DNA from: Deltaproteobacteria bacterium
GTDB taxonomy: Bacteria; Myxococcota_A; Polyangia; Haliangiales; Haliangiaceae
Direction of reading: 5' to 3'
Length of the DNA: 64,000 nucleotides
Assembly: GCA_020630875.1 (NCBI GenBank)
Contig: JAHDIH010000003.1
Location: 458,071 to 522,070, forward strand
The notes below the pieces were generated by a model. That model was not told where the DNA came from and did not search any database. It saw nothing but the letters and a program-made list of their open reading frames with translations. Shown here in pieces: positions 54,215 through 63,594 of the stretch. Position 1 is the first letter of the stretch. Each line of letters begins with the position of its first letter. The translations under genes were made by a program, and so were the position numbers.

Positions 54215-55561
54215 CTACAAACTTGCGCGTCGACGAGGTAGCAGTCCCATGGCAAATACCATTAGCAGCACCACGAGCGGCGCACCGCTTGAGTCGCAAC
54301 CACTGCTGCCAGAGCCCCCCTTTTCCGGCCAACAAATGTTCGCTTCGCCACTTTTGGTACATTCGAAGCCTTGCGTGCAGGGATTAAGTTGATCGCATGT
54401 CACCGCACATAGAGCCTCGCTCTTGTACGTCGCGCAGTTTTGAGACAAACAGTCGCTGTTATTTTCGCACGTTTGACCGTTACCACTCTGCCCTGCGTCG
54501 GCGAAACACTTCAACTGCCAACATACCTGGCCCGCGCTGCATTCACTGTCCTTGAAACACTCAGGCGGCTGTCCGTCCGTAGTGAGTGTGAACGATGAGG
54601 TCTTAACAGAAGTCTTTCCAAATATGTCAGTAGCGATAACTTCAATTTGATGCTCTCCCAGCCCCAAAGTGAACGGCGTCTTCAGGTCGGTAAATCCCCA
54701 ACGTCCTTCGCCGAAGTACTCACCGTTTAGTTTAACTTCGACTCTCTGAATGTCTCGATCGTCAGTAGCTCGCACTCGCATGGTGAAGCCAACCGGTGCA
54801 AAGCCTTCGTCCGGCGGAAAGAGAATGTTGATATTCGGTGACTCGTTATCTTCCGCAATTCCCGCAAGGTCTTTTATGTGTTGAAACGAGTTTTGTTGAG
54901 CATTCCCACACTGGCAATTTCTCTCAAAGTTTTCGCCGCATCGTGAGTATTGGTCTTGGAATGTTTTCTCAAAGCCGCAACCGGTCAAATACGTCATGGG
55001 ATCTGCGCAAAGCATTTGGTGATCCATACCCAACGCGTGGCCGACTTCTTGAGCCACCGTCCAGCACATGTTGTGACCGACCCCTTGGTTTTCAAAATTG
55101 AATACGACGGCACGTGAGTGGTAGATGCCCTGTCCACCAAAACTACAACCAGCAGGTCCTACACCACCTACTCCCGCACCCATCCCGATAGCTTGCGGTG
55201 TTCCGCCGATACTGGCTTCGATGTGTTCTGCGGCTCCTGGGTCTTGGTCGGTCACGATGACGTTGAAAGGAGCAAACTGTCCTTTGATGCAATCGTATAG
55301 CCACGCCCATTCTTCGGTGGTCGCTGGTAGTGGAGAAATATTAGCGCTCGAAACGCTCAAAATCCCAGAAGTATTTTGAGACGAGTTATGGCTTCCTCGA
55401 GTGTAACGGGCACCCCAAGGATTTGCGTAAACAATGACAGGGTCACCAGCTGCTCGTTCCACGAGTGGTTGCTCTTGCATTGGTTCCATCAATTTGATGC
55501 CCCGAGGAGCCGCTTGAGCAGCGGAAGAAACGACAACTAATGTTAGTAGAAGGAACCTCAT
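54215..55561 (-). CDS. MYXO-CTERM metalloprotease-like protein with altered zinc motif (copy 2)
   Basis: This roughly 448-residue paralogue has the same layout. Start ATG at 55561 (MRFLLLTLVVVSSAAQAAP). The stretch is TVAQEVGHALGLDHQML, again Gln for the first His. Shared blocks include VYANPWGARYTRG, QFAPFNVIVTDQDPG and CADPMTYLTGCG. The same C-terminal Cys repeats (SAGQVCWQLKC, GNGQTCENNSDC) and MYXO-CTERM tail (SSGCDSSGAP-hydrophobic-PRRRASL) are present. The pair arose by tandem duplication. Transcription runs from here through copy 1. Confidence 0.78.
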   Translation of the reverse strand: MRFLLLTLVVVSSAAQAAPRGIKLMEPMQEQPLVERAAGDPVIVYANPWGARYTRGSHNSSQNTSGILSVSSANISPLPATTEEWAWLYDCIKGQFAPFNVIVTDQDPGAAEHIEASIGGTPQAIGMGAGVGGVGPAGCSFGGQGIYHSRAVVFNFENQGVGHNMCWTVAQEVGHALGMDHQMLCADPMTYLTGCGFEKTFQDQYSRCGENFERNCQCGNAQQNSFQHIKDLAGIAEDNESPNINILFPPDEGFAPVGFTMRVRATDDRDIQRVEVKLNGEYFGEGRWGFTDLKTPFTLGLGEHQIEVIATDIFGKTSVKTSSFTLTTDGQPPECFKDSECSAGQVCWQLKCFADAGQSGNGQTCENNSDCLSQNCATYKSEALCAVTCDQLNPCTQGFECTKSGEANICWPEKGGSGSSGCDSSGAPLVVLLMVFAMGLLPRRRASL

Positions 55562-55659
55562 GTGCAGAGGGTACACTGGACCTGCTTGTAGGTGTTAGAC
55601 CTATTAAAAGAATTCTAAGTTTGACTAGACCAATTCGAATGTACTGTAATTCAGGTCAC

Positions 55660-56604
55660 TTACTCCGCGAAGGGATCGCAAAGCTTGATCTCGCCGTACT
55701 GCAGTCCTCGATTCAACCACTTGATGCGCTGCGCCGAAGACCCATGAGTGAAGCTTTCCGGGCGCACCTTGGCTCCTGCTCTTTTTTGCATATTATCGTC
55801 TCCAATGGCAGAAGCAGCGGTGAGCCCTTCTTCTAAGTCGCCACCCTCTAGCATATTTCGTTTCGCCGCTTGATGGCCCCACAGCCCCGCAAAGCAATCT
55901 GCTTGCAGCTCTTGTTTCACAGACAGTTCGTTCTTGCGAGATGGATTTCTCATCTGTTGAGATCTCACTTCTTTGGAGATCCCCAGCACCGTTTGGATGT
56001 GATGCCCGAACTCGTGGGCAATCACGTAGGCCTGTGCAAAATCTCCGGGCGCGCGAAACTTCCTTGCTAACTCACGATAGAACGACAGGTCGATGTAGAT
56101 TTTTTGATCCAGCGGACAGTAGAACGGCCCTGCCGCAGAAGTTGTAAATCCGCATGCAGAGTTTACCGCGTCACTGAACAGTACCAATCTTGCCGGTTTG
56201 TAGGTCAGCCCTTGCGCAGCAAAAATTTTCTCCCAGGTTCCTTGAATGTCATCGACAAGAAAATGAACGAAATCAACCAGCGTCTCTTCCGATGCGGGAG
56301 TGTCCCCCGCTGATGGCAGTGGTCGCCCTCCAAGATCACGCGTGTCTCGGCCGGTTCTTTGAAACGAGGCGCGCGGTCGATTGTTAGAAGGTTGTTGCGC
56401 TCCACCAAGTCCTGAAGACATGAGTCCAAAGTGGTTGACGAGGAAGATCACGGCGATGATAGCGAGACCGGCACCAGTCATTTTAGCGCCTCCTCCAGGT
56501 AAGCGCACCGGTCCCATCCGCGTCGGTTGCCTCGACTGGCGAGAGGCTCGTTGACCTCTTCTGTCTTCTACGTGTTCGCTACGACTGCCACGCTGCCAAC
56601 GCAT
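55660..56604 (-). CDS. ypfJ: YpfJ-type neutral zinc metallopeptidase
   Basis: This 314-residue protein has one membrane helix (about residues 45-65), and a zinc site IAHEFGHHIQ with a downstream Glu in ELQADCFAGLWGH, the YpfJ/zinc metallopeptidase family. The N-terminus is Arg/Gln-rich, cytoplasmic. Likely a membrane-bound periplasmic peptidase. Its start lies 5 bases beyond the rplS stop, on the same strand. Confidence 0.85.
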   Translation of the reverse strand: MRWQRGSRSEHVEDRRGQRASRQSRQPTRMGPVRLPGGGAKMTGAGLAIIAVIFLVNHFGLMSSGLGGAQQPSNNRPRASFQRTGRDTRDLGGRPLPSAGDTPASEETLVDFVHFLVDDIQGTWEKIFAAQGLTYKPARLVLFSDAVNSACGFTTSAAGPFYCPLDQKIYIDLSFYRELARKFRAPGDFAQAYVIAHEFGHHIQTVLGISKEVRSQQMRNPSRKNELSVKQELQADCFAGLWGHQAAKRNMLEGGDLEEGLTAASAIGDDNMQKRAGAKVRPESFTHGSSAQRIKWLNRGLQYGEIKLCDPFAE

Positions 56605-56609
56605 GACGC

Positions 56610-57023
56610 CTACTGGGCTTTAGGCTTGCGCTTGCGACGAACTTTTTTGGGTTTGTCAGCTGAGCGATCCCAAGTGCGTTCTTTGATTCGCGCTGCTTTC
56701 CCTTTAAGTTCTCTGAGGTAGTACAGACGACCTTGACGAACCTTGCCGCGCGACTTCACTTCGACACTGTCGATGTTCGGAGAATTCACTGGGAATACCC
56801 TTTCCACGCCAACGCCGTAAGAAATTTTACGTACGGTAAAAGTAGAACGATTGCCGCCATTGGAGCGACGAATGCAAACACCTTCGAATGCTTGAAGCCG
56901 TGTCTTTTGACCTTCACGAATTCGTACGGATACCTTAATGGTATCGCCAGCACGAAACTCTGGAAGTGGCTTCTCTCGAAGAAAACGTTTTTCAATTGAT
57001 TGTATTAGTGATGGGGCGCTCAT
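56610..57023 (-). CDS. rplS: Ribosomal protein bL19
   Basis: This 137-residue protein has the L19 core: [37 protein letters not shown] and [19 protein letters not shown] basic Lys-rich tail ([14 protein letters not shown]) extends past the typical C-terminus. L19 lies at the interface of the subunits. Part of the rpsP-khpA-rimM-trmD-rplS operon. Confidence 0.97.
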   Translation of the reverse strand: MSAPSLIQSIEKRFLREKPLPEFRAGDTIKVSVRIREGQKTRLQAFEGVCIRRSNGGNRSTFTVRKISYGVGVERVFPVNSPNIDSVEVKSRGKVRQGRLYYLRELKGKAARIKERTWDRSADKPKKVRRKRKPKAQ

Positions 57024-57078
57024 AGCGGGACTCCGTCGAAATAGGAGGCCGAGTTTTGCCAGATCATTGCCCCAAACG

Positions 57079-58347
57079 TCAAGGACTCTGTGTCATTGGG
57101 TGGTAGGAATCGACAAGTGGACCCACCACACGGTCCAACACCACCGCCATAGCGGTTCTGACGCTAAGATGGTTGTATTGAGATTCATTCAGAATAGGAT
57201 TCATGACGTAGTCGCAGCCTGCTAGTGCGGTTTCGGTGAGGCCCCAACCGCTTCCAAACAACAAAACCGTCTCCTTTGACGCGATGATCTTCCAAATGTC
57301 GGAAGCATTGACCATTCCTTCTCGACCACCTGCCGCTGAGGTACCAATCAATGCAGGCTGACCTAACATGGTTTTCATCTCTTCTATGGAAGAGACCACT
57401 TCTAAGTTCTGCCAGCCGCGAGCCCTGTCGTGAGTCGAGAGTTCTTGATTCCACTTTTTCGCCATATGAAGGACCTTGTCCCGTTGGGCTTTGATGGGAC
57501 TGATCACCCACACTTTCGCAAGGTCGTAGGACCTTGCCATTCGAACCATGTCATGGAGATCAAGGTTGGTAACCGAGGTGGTAATTACCTCCCCCGCTCT
57601 GTCCTTAACAGGATGATGAGCCAAAGCGATGTGAAGTTTTCCCGCCAGAGCCTCGCCGGTTTTACTGGCAGCCAAGTGCCGAGCAAACAACTTCGGCCGT
57701 CTTTGCAATGTTGCGACGGTGGCATCTTGCTCCCGCCATGCTGCAATCTTTTGGTGGTTGCCGGACAGCAAAACTTCAGGAACTTCACTGCCATCAAATT
57801 CCCTTGGCCGAGTGAAATGTGCGTGCTCGAGTAAATGCGATGAAAACGACTCCGACTCCGCCGACTCCAGTTTCCCTAAAACTCCCGGAATGAGTCTTGT
57901 GACGGCTTCAATAATCGCCATGGCTCCGACCTCGCCCCCCTGCATAACGAAATCACCAATAGAAAGCTCTAGATCTAAGTAGGACTCAATCCTCGCGTCC
58001 ACGCCTTCGTACCGCCCACAGACAAATACCAGGTGCGGTTGCCTGCTCAGCTCCGTCGCAATCTTTTGAGAAAAAGGTACGCCACGAGGGGATAACAAAA
58101 TTCGCTGAGTCTCTTGGCGCGTGCCCAAACTGTCTAAGCAATTTTTCAATACGTCCACTTGCATGACCATCCCTGGGCCACCACCAAAAGGTTGGTCATC
58201 AACGGTGTGGTGTTTATTGAGCGCAAACTCTCTTGGGTTCACGAGCTCAATCTCGACGATTCCGTCTGTGATGGCTCGTCCCAGAATCGTCGCCTTCGTA
58301 AATCCAGCAAACATCTCAGGAAAGAGCGTGACGACCGTAATCCTCAC
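57079..58347 (-). CDS. trmD: TrmD tRNA (m1G37) methyltransferase fused to second SPOUT-type RNA methyltransferase domain
   Basis: The GTG at 58347, overlapping the rimM stop by 4 bases, gives [16 protein letters not shown], the standard start; 422 residues in total, far longer than TrmD alone (about 240). Residues 1-240 are Trm[14 protein letters not shown] and [16 protein letters not shown]. Residues about 245-422 are a second domain: [27 protein letters not shown] and [13 protein letters not shown]. This matches the SAM-dependent methyltransferase usually encoded as a separate gene next to trmD in Deltaproteobacteria. The fused gene may modify two tRNA positions. Confidence 0.9.
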   Translation of the reverse strand: MRITVVTLFPEMFAGFTKATILGRAITDGIVEIELVNPREFALNKHHTVDDQPFGGGPGMVMQVDVLKNCLDSLGTRQETQRILLSPRGVPFSQKIATELSRQPHLVFVCGRYEGVDARIESYLDLELSIGDFVMQGGEVGAMAIIEAVTRLIPGVLGKLESAESESFSSHLLEHAHFTRPREFDGSEVPEVLLSGNHQKIAAWREQDATVATLQRRPKLFARHLAASKTGEALAGKLHIALAHHPVKDRAGEVITTSVTNLDLHDMVRMARSYDLAKVWVISPIKAQRDKVLHMAKKWNQELSTHDRARGWQNLEVVSSIEEMKTMLGQPALIGTSAAGGREGMVNASDIWKIIASKETVLLFGSGWGLTETALAGCDYVMNPILNESQYNHLSVRTAMAVVLDRVVGPLVDSYHPMTQSP

Positions 58348-58889
58348 AACGATTCCTTGGGCCATCCTTCTGGTAGCGATACAACAATTCCGCTTGCCTC
58401 TATCCGTACTAACTCCGGGACAAGCGGCACGAGAAACTTTTCCGTCTCTGAGCGAACCTCTAACCGACTTTGCGCACCGTGAATCACCTCAGAGACCTTG
58501 CCGACAAGGGAATTCTCTTGAAATACAGACAGCCCCACTAATGCAGCGGCGGGAAAGTCTTCATCGATGTCGTATTCAATAAAAACTTCGTTTCCTCGCA
58601 ATTGCTCCGCTTGCTCGCGAGTGGTGACGGTGGTGAAGGATACAATCTGTCCACGATTGCTACTTTTCACACTAGCCACTTCAAACGTATTCGACGCAAT
58701 CTCAACGTGAGTCCCAAAAGACAAGTAGAGACTGTCATGCGTCACAGCAAGAATTTTTCCCTGACTATCCGTCTCCAGCCACGATAGTGGTTTGAGCGTA
58801 ATGTTTACAGCTCCACGCACACCGTGGGCTTTGGAAACGTAACCGATTGCGACGTTATTCAAGGATTTCGACGATGGTGCGTTTACCAT
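58344..58889 (-). CDS. rimM: 16S rRNA processing protein RimM
   Basis: The start ATG at 58889 gives MVNAPSSKSLNNVAIGYVSKAHGVRGAV; an upstream start would overlap the KH gene further. RimM assists small-subunit assembly near helix 33b. Typical segments: GYVSKAHGVRG, VSFTTVTTREQAEQLRG, VFIEYDIDE and VPLVPELVRIE. The stop overlaps trmD by 4 bases and the gene overlaps khpA by about 35 bases, so coupling is tight. Confidence 0.92.
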   Translation of the reverse strand: MVNAPSSKSLNNVAIGYVSKAHGVRGAVNITLKPLSWLETDSQGKILAVTHDSLYLSFGTHVEIASNTFEVASVKSSNRGQIVSFTTVTTREQAEQLRGNEVFIEYDIDEDFPAAALVGLSVFQENSLVGKVSEVIHGAQSRLEVRSETEKFLVPLVPELVRIEASGIVVSLPEGWPKESL

Positions 58890-59094
58890 CACGAGGCGAA
58901 ATGGCGCTAACCAGACTTCTGATTGCTCGTGCGGTCTTGCCGCCCCGTCCAATCACTCGGCCCAGATCTGACTCTGCGACTTCAAGCTCATAGACATCAG
59001 CACTTCGTTCTTCGACTAACTCCACACGCACCTCATCTTTGACGTCTGCCAAGTGAGTCGCCACGTAGTGAAGCAATTCCTTAATGTCGGCCAT
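58855..59094 (-). CDS. khpA: KH-domain RNA-binding protein KhpA
   Basis: This 79-residue protein is a single KH domain with the GxxG motif in GRVIGRGGKTARAIRSLV. It follows rpsP by 5 bases and overlaps rimM. The same order is found in many bacteria; the protein binds RNA and may regulate cell-envelope or division genes. Confidence 0.95.
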   Translation of the reverse strand: MADIKELLHYVATHLADVKDEVRVELVEERSADVYELEVAESDLGRVIGRGGKTARAIRSLVSAISPRDGKRTIVEILE

Positions 59095-59099
59095 TGGAG

Positions 59100-59348
59100 T
59101 TACGCGCTCGCAGGTGGTGCGTCAGACTTACGCACAAGCGAACGAACGGTGTCCGAAGGTTGTGCCCCATTGGAAATCCACTTGTCGTATTGCTCGCGCT
59201 TGATGTGGAAGTCTTTTTTGCGTGGGTCGTAAGTTCCAAGAAGCTCGATGAACCTGCCGTCTCGCGGCGAACGCTTCTCTGCAGCAACGATTCGGTAGAA
59301 AGGTCGCTTTTTTGAGCCATGTCGTGATAATCGTATTGCTACTGCCAT
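59100..59348 (-). CDS. rpsP: Ribosomal protein bS16
   Basis: This 82-residue protein starts [21 protein letters not shown], as in all bS16, with [13 protein letters not shown] following. It is the first gene of the operon; an AGGAAA ribosome site lies upstream. It is divergent from the multihaem gene. Confidence 0.98.
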   Translation of the reverse strand: MAVAIRLSRHGSKKRPFYRIVAAEKRSPRDGRFIELLGTYDPRKKDFHIKREQYDKWISNGAQPSDTVRSLVRKSDAPPASA

Positions 59349-59452
59349 TTTCGTGTTTCCTATTCGATTGTATCGACAGAAGCCGATCGCTATCCTAAAT
59401 TACAGGAGCGCGCAAACTACACTTGTCGCACTACCCTGTCAAGGACCCAACA

Positions 59453-61093
59453 ATGCCTCACAAGCTCTATTATCCATTCATTATACTGGCATTCGTGACT
59501 TGTTCTTCTTCCCCGAGCAAGCCTCCTAAACTACCGAAACCAATAACATTGTTCGTTACTGCGGAGCTGCAAGGTCACATGGAACCTTGCGGTTGCACCA
59601 CCGATCCACTGGGAGACATCGCAAGAACAGCGAAACTTATCCAAGAATCTTCAACAATGAGCGACGTTCTGTTCATTGATGCTGGTTCGACTCTCTACCC
59701 TGGTCTTCATCCGGCGGGAAAGTCTTCCGAGCAAGAGAAGTTAAAAGCAAAAACCCTCACCAGCATTCTCACCAACCAACTGGACGTCGCGGCAGTCGGG
59801 CTAGGACCATACGATTTCGCGTACGGTGGTGATGTCCTGATACCTCGCTTGGCTGGAAACGTTTCGGGCTTATCAAACGTCAGCAGTCATTTTGTAAAGT
59901 CCATTGGCACCCACAAAGTCGGCATCCTTGGTGCTACTTCAAAGAACTTCTCCGCGAAAGGAGCGACCGTAGCGTCGCCTATCGAATCAACTAAGGCATC
60001 GGTGGCGGCTCTCAAAGCCCAAAAGGTGGAGCTCATTGTCGCGGTACTGCACATGCCCAGAGAAGAAGTTGCGGATATCGTACGTGCGGTTCCTGGCATC
60101 GATGTTGCGATCGCCGGTCAAAACTGTCCTGAACCGAAGGACATCAGAGACACCGCTCAAAAACTCAACGACACCTGGATACTGCAACCAGCTAACCGCG
60201 GACAGTCGGTAGTGAAGATGCAACTTTCGCTGGAGGGTAAAGGGCCTTTGGTAGACGCCGTTGGAAAACATGCGGCTGATGCAAAGATCGAAAGTTTAAC
60301 CACCCTTATCGACAAACTGCGAATTCAAATTCCAGAGTGGCAAAAAAGTGCGGATGCGGATGCGACCTTTATTGCTCAAAAACAGCAAGAGCTGTCGCAA
60401 ATGCAAGAAGAAAGAAAACAACTGCAAGAAAGTCCTTTGCGCAAACCTGCCGCAGGCAACCGCTGGTTTACGTTTTCGCAAATGCGCATTAAGAAGTCTT
60501 TAGCATGCAGGCCAGATATCGTAGAGGCAAAAAACAACTACGCCAAAGCGGCCGGCGCTGCGAATGTACTTGCTGGAAAAGACGAGAAACCAGCCACGCC
60601 AGAAAAAGGCAAAGCCAGCTACGTAGGAATGGAGGCTTGCGAAGATTGTCACGATGAAGCGGTCGAGTTTTGGAAAACGACAAAGCATGCCAACGCGTGG
60701 GCTACACTCGAAAAAGACAACAAACAGTTCGATTTTGAATGCATCGGTTGCCACGTGACCGGTTGGGACAAGCCTGGCGGCTCCAACATAGGATTTAACG
60801 ACGAGCTTAGAAACGTACAGTGCGAAAACTGCCACGGTCCCGGGTCCATTCATGCGGAAGACAGCAAGCCGTCTTCTATCTCACTTCATCCTGAAGAATC
60901 GCTGTGCGTTGGTTGTCACAACGCCAAGCACTCTGACACGTTCGAATTTACCCCGTATTTACGAGACGTCACCGGGAAAGGCCATGCAGAAGCGTTTCGC
61001 AAGAAACTTGGGGATGGCGTTACCGGCTTGCAACTTAGAACCGCGGGACTTGAAAAAGCAGGGAAACTCATAGGAGAAAGTTGTCCTAAATAG
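59453..61093 (+). CDS. Tetrahaem lipoprotein with 5'-nucleotidase-like metallophosphatase domain
   Basis: The ATG at 59453 gives MPHKLYYPFIILAFVTCSSSP, a lipobox. Residues about 30-260 have a metallophosphatase-like fold (LFVTAELQGHMEPCGC, LFIDAGSTLY, AAVGLGPYDFAYGG), a variant of the 5'-nucleotidase family. A coiled-coil region follows (QQELSQMQEERKQLQES, about 315-335). The C-terminal third has four haem-binding sites: CEDCH, CIGCH, CENCH and CVGCH. Such proteins occur in Deltaproteobacteria; they probably transfer electrons at the cell surface. Divergent from rpsP. The 3' end overlaps the next gene by 8 bases. Confidence 0.85.
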   Translation: MPHKLYYPFIILAFVTCSSSPSKPPKLPKPITLFVTAELQGHMEPCGCTTDPLGDIARTAKLIQESSTMSDVLFIDAGSTLYPGLHPAGKSSEQEKLKAKTLTSILTNQLDVAAVGLGPYDFAYGGDVLIPRLAGNVSGLSNVSSHFVKSIGTHKVGILGATSKNFSAKGATVASPIESTKASVAALKAQKVELIVAVLHMPREEVADIVRAVPGIDVAIAGQNCPEPKDIRDTAQKLNDTWILQPANRGQSVVKMQLSLEGKGPLVDAVGKHAADAKIESLTTLIDKLRIQIPEWQKSADADATFIAQKQQELSQMQEERKQLQESPLRKPAAGNRWFTFSQMRIKKSLACRPDIVEAKNNYAKAAGAANVLAGKDEKPATPEKGKASYVGMEACEDCHDEAVEFWKTTKHANAWATLEKDNKQFDFECIGCHVTGWDKPGGSNIGFNDELRNVQCENCHGPGSIHAEDSKPSSISLHPEESLCVGCHNAKHSDTFEFTPYLRDVTGKGHAEAFRKKLGDGVTGLQLRTAGLEKAGKLIGESCPK

Positions 61094-62048
61094 AATGATT
61101 GTGCCGGAAGCTGTCCTTGGCAATGGCGTTTGCCTGCTCAGTTGTGGCGCAGCTTTGTTTACTACCGCTATCGTCGAGAATGCGCACGTCCTCTGGGACC
61201 CGGCCGGGAAAACAAGAAGCAATCATTCCTCCTTCTTCGACCTCGCAACTCAGTGCGGCGAGTGTCATGCCAATCAACTCTCCTTCTTGCGAGTACAAAC
61301 ACGTCCCTGCTTCTACATTGGGATGCGAAGTCCCAGCCCCTGCTATCCCTCGTCCCCAAACGCTTAAAGGCCCCGGGGCTGTGTAAAATGCACCGCGAAT
61401 GAATCCGTCATTTTTCACCCAATAATTCTTTGCGCGAGACGTAGCAACTTGTTTAGCGGCGAGAAAACGGAGACCTCTTCCGATGTGTTTGTCTTTACCA
61501 TTTCCATCCGTCGCATAAACGGATGCACCTCCTAAAAATCCTGCCATAGATCTTCGAGTGGGTCGTTGTGTCGTACTAACCACCAGGGACAGCATCCCGC
61601 GGACTCCATCCACCTTTTCGATTTTTAAACCAAAGTCTTCTAGACTCATCACGCCGGCTTCTACCTCGCCCCTAGTTCCGACTAACGCTCGTAGTTCGGT
61701 TTGACCCCCTTCTACCGAGATTGTCATCTCTTTTGCCAGACTCTTCAAAAGCTCGCTTCTTGGTTTCCACAATGCCAAACGAACGTACTTGGTGTCCCAA
61801 AGTACCCGCACTTTATGAGGGCGTTCCTCGACGACCGGCAAAAAATAGGGGTTGTCCGCCGCAGGGCGTTCGCTGATCACCCCCCAGGTCGAACGCGGTA
61901 TTTCTCTTTCAGGTAAATTCACCCAATTGAGGATTTTATAGCTTACGGATGCTGGTTTATTGGTAATTCGGAGCTTAGGTGTTGGATAACCCCCAGAAGA
62001 GGAGCATCCAACGAAAACGAATAACAAAACGCATTTGGACAAGCCCAT
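61086..62048 (-). CDS. Unknown lipoprotein convergent with the multihaem gene
   Basis: This 320-residue protein starts MGLSKCVLLFVFVGCSSSGG, a lipobox. The mature part is strand-rich with no obvious catalytic motif; SYKILNWVNLPER and NYWVKNDGFIRGAFYTAPG are recognisable only as surface-protein style. It has a few cysteines near the C-terminus (EAGTCLY, LSCEVEEGG). Function unknown. Confidence 0.6.
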   Translation of the reverse strand: MGLSKCVLLFVFVGCSSSGGYPTPKLRITNKPASVSYKILNWVNLPEREIPRSTWGVISERPAADNPYFLPVVEERPHKVRVLWDTKYVRLALWKPRSELLKSLAKEMTISVEGGQTELRALVGTRGEVEAGVMSLEDFGLKIEKVDGVRGMLSLVVSTTQRPTRRSMAGFLGGASVYATDGNGKDKHIGRGLRFLAAKQVATSRAKNYWVKNDGFIRGAFYTAPGPLSVWGRGIAGAGTSHPNVEAGTCLYSQEGELIGMTLAALSCEVEEGGMIASCFPGRVPEDVRILDDSGSKQSCATTEQANAIAKDSFRHNHSI

Positions 62049-62090
62049 GGTTTGGTAGACACCAGAAAGTCAAATTAGTTTCAAATTGCT

Positions 62091-63431
62091 TCAATTGAAT
62101 TCGGGTGATGCAACGAGGTCGTAGTCGGAGGTGTCGGTCACCACCACTTCCACCAATTCTCCGGATTGAAAGTCTCCATTTTGCAGGTAGACCAAACCGT
62201 CTACTGATGGCGCTTGTCCGTAGTAGCGCCCCGCCATTACCAGTTCACTTTCCTCAGAAGGTCCATCCACTAACACCTGAAGTTTCTGTCCCATTAGTTT
62301 TCTGAGATTGTCTCGACTAATGATTTTTTGCGCTTCCATGATCTGCGCTTGCCGCGCGATGGCAACTTCGGCAGGAACATCTTGCGCAAGTGTTGCAGAA
62401 TGCGTTCCAGGTTCTTGCGAATACGTAAACGCACCAACGTGGTCGAGCTTTTCCCTGGTTACAAATTGAAGAAGTTCTTGAAAAGCTTGCTCTGTTTCTC
62501 CAGGATGCCCCACGATAAAAGTAGAACGAAGAACCAGACCGTCAATTTTGCTGCGCAATCGATTCAACAAATCCAAAGTAACTCTCGAACTATGCCCTCG
62601 ACGCATGACTTTCAAAACACCGTCGTTAATATGCTGCAGCGGAACGTCAATGTACGGGACAACCTTACTACTTCCCGCTATTGCGTCGATTAGATCATCT
62701 GAAAATGCCGTGGGGTAAGTGTAATGCAACCTAACCCATTCAAGACCAGCAACGTCTTCTAGCTTGCGAATCAAGTCCGCGAGAGTTGGTTTGTGCGGTA
62801 ACTCGTAGCCGTACCGAGTTAAGTCTTGTGCGATAAGATTTATTTCTTTGGCCCCTCCGGACACCAGCATATTCGCTTCGCTTACGATGGAGTCCAAGGA
62901 ACGACTGCGCTGCTCTCCTCGGAGCTTGGGAATGATGCAAAAGCCACAAGGGCGGTCGCATCCCTCGGCAATCTTCAAGTAAACCGAATGACGCCCACCT
63001 ACAATGATACGGGGAGTCGTGTGATCCACCATCTTTGTTGGCTGAGCCGTTACGTTTACGATTGGCAAGAGACGCTTCGTAGACGGCGCTTTAATGGACT
63101 CGACGATGTCGCCAAAGTCGGAAGACCCAAGCATGACATCGATTTCGGGAATCCCTTCCGCGACTTCTTCGTGATAACGCTGGACCAGGCATCCTGTCAC
63201 CACCAACTTTTTGTCTGTTCCTTTGGTGTACTCCGCCATTTCCAGAATGGTGTCGATACTCTCTTCCTTAGCGGATTCGATAAATCCGCAAGTATTGACG
63301 ACGATCACGTCGGCATCTTCCGGAATATCGGCGAGTCCATGACCATCTTTGGCGAGCAAGCCAATCATTGCTTCGCTATCAACTTTGTTTTTGGGGCATC
63401 CCAAAGAAACCATATGAACCTTTTTGGTCAC
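62091..63431 (-). CDS. rimO: Ribosomal protein uS12 methylthiotransferase RimO
   Basis: This 446-residue enzyme methylthiolates Asp88 of uS12. It has three N-terminal cysteines (LGCPKNKVDSE, NTCGFI, TGCLVQR) for the auxiliary 4Fe-4S cluster, the radical SAM triad CDRPCGFC, and a TRAM domain at the C-terminus. Start ATG at 63431 (MTKKVHMVSLGCP). It stands alone on the minus strand, with the partial lipoprotein gene divergent. Confidence 0.95.
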   Translation of the reverse strand: MTKKVHMVSLGCPKNKVDSEAMIGLLAKDGHGLADIPEDADVIVVNTCGFIESAKEESIDTILEMAEYTKGTDKKLVVTGCLVQRYHEEVAEGIPEIDVMLGSSDFGDIVESIKAPSTKRLLPIVNVTAQPTKMVDHTTPRIIVGGRHSVYLKIAEGCDRPCGFCIIPKLRGEQRSRSLDSIVSEANMLVSGGAKEINLIAQDLTRYGYELPHKPTLADLIRKLEDVAGLEWVRLHYTYPTAFSDDLIDAIAGSSKVVPYIDVPLQHINDGVLKVMRRGHSSRVTLDLLNRLRSKIDGLVLRSTFIVGHPGETEQAFQELLQFVTREKLDHVGAFTYSQEPGTHSATLAQDVPAEVAIARQAQIMEAQKIISRDNLRKLMGQKLQVLVDGPSEESELVMAGRYYGQAPSVDGLVYLQNGDFQSGELVEVVVTDTSDYDLVASPEFN

Positions 63432-63594
63432 GTGCCATCCTCATTCCGATACCTTACGCTGTCAACCGGAAACTCATCGTCGTAGTTTGGGCGTCTGCCC
63501 TACCGAAATTGCAACGCTTATGAGCGATCCAGTGGGGGGATTGCCGACATAAGTCACTAGCATCTTACACTGAGCGAGGTTCACAGCAGGTATA

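Noticed and set aside
53508..54392. 294-residue plus-strand ORF across the two protease-like genes
   Set aside because: It is antisense to both strongly conserved paralogues and has no signal or domain.
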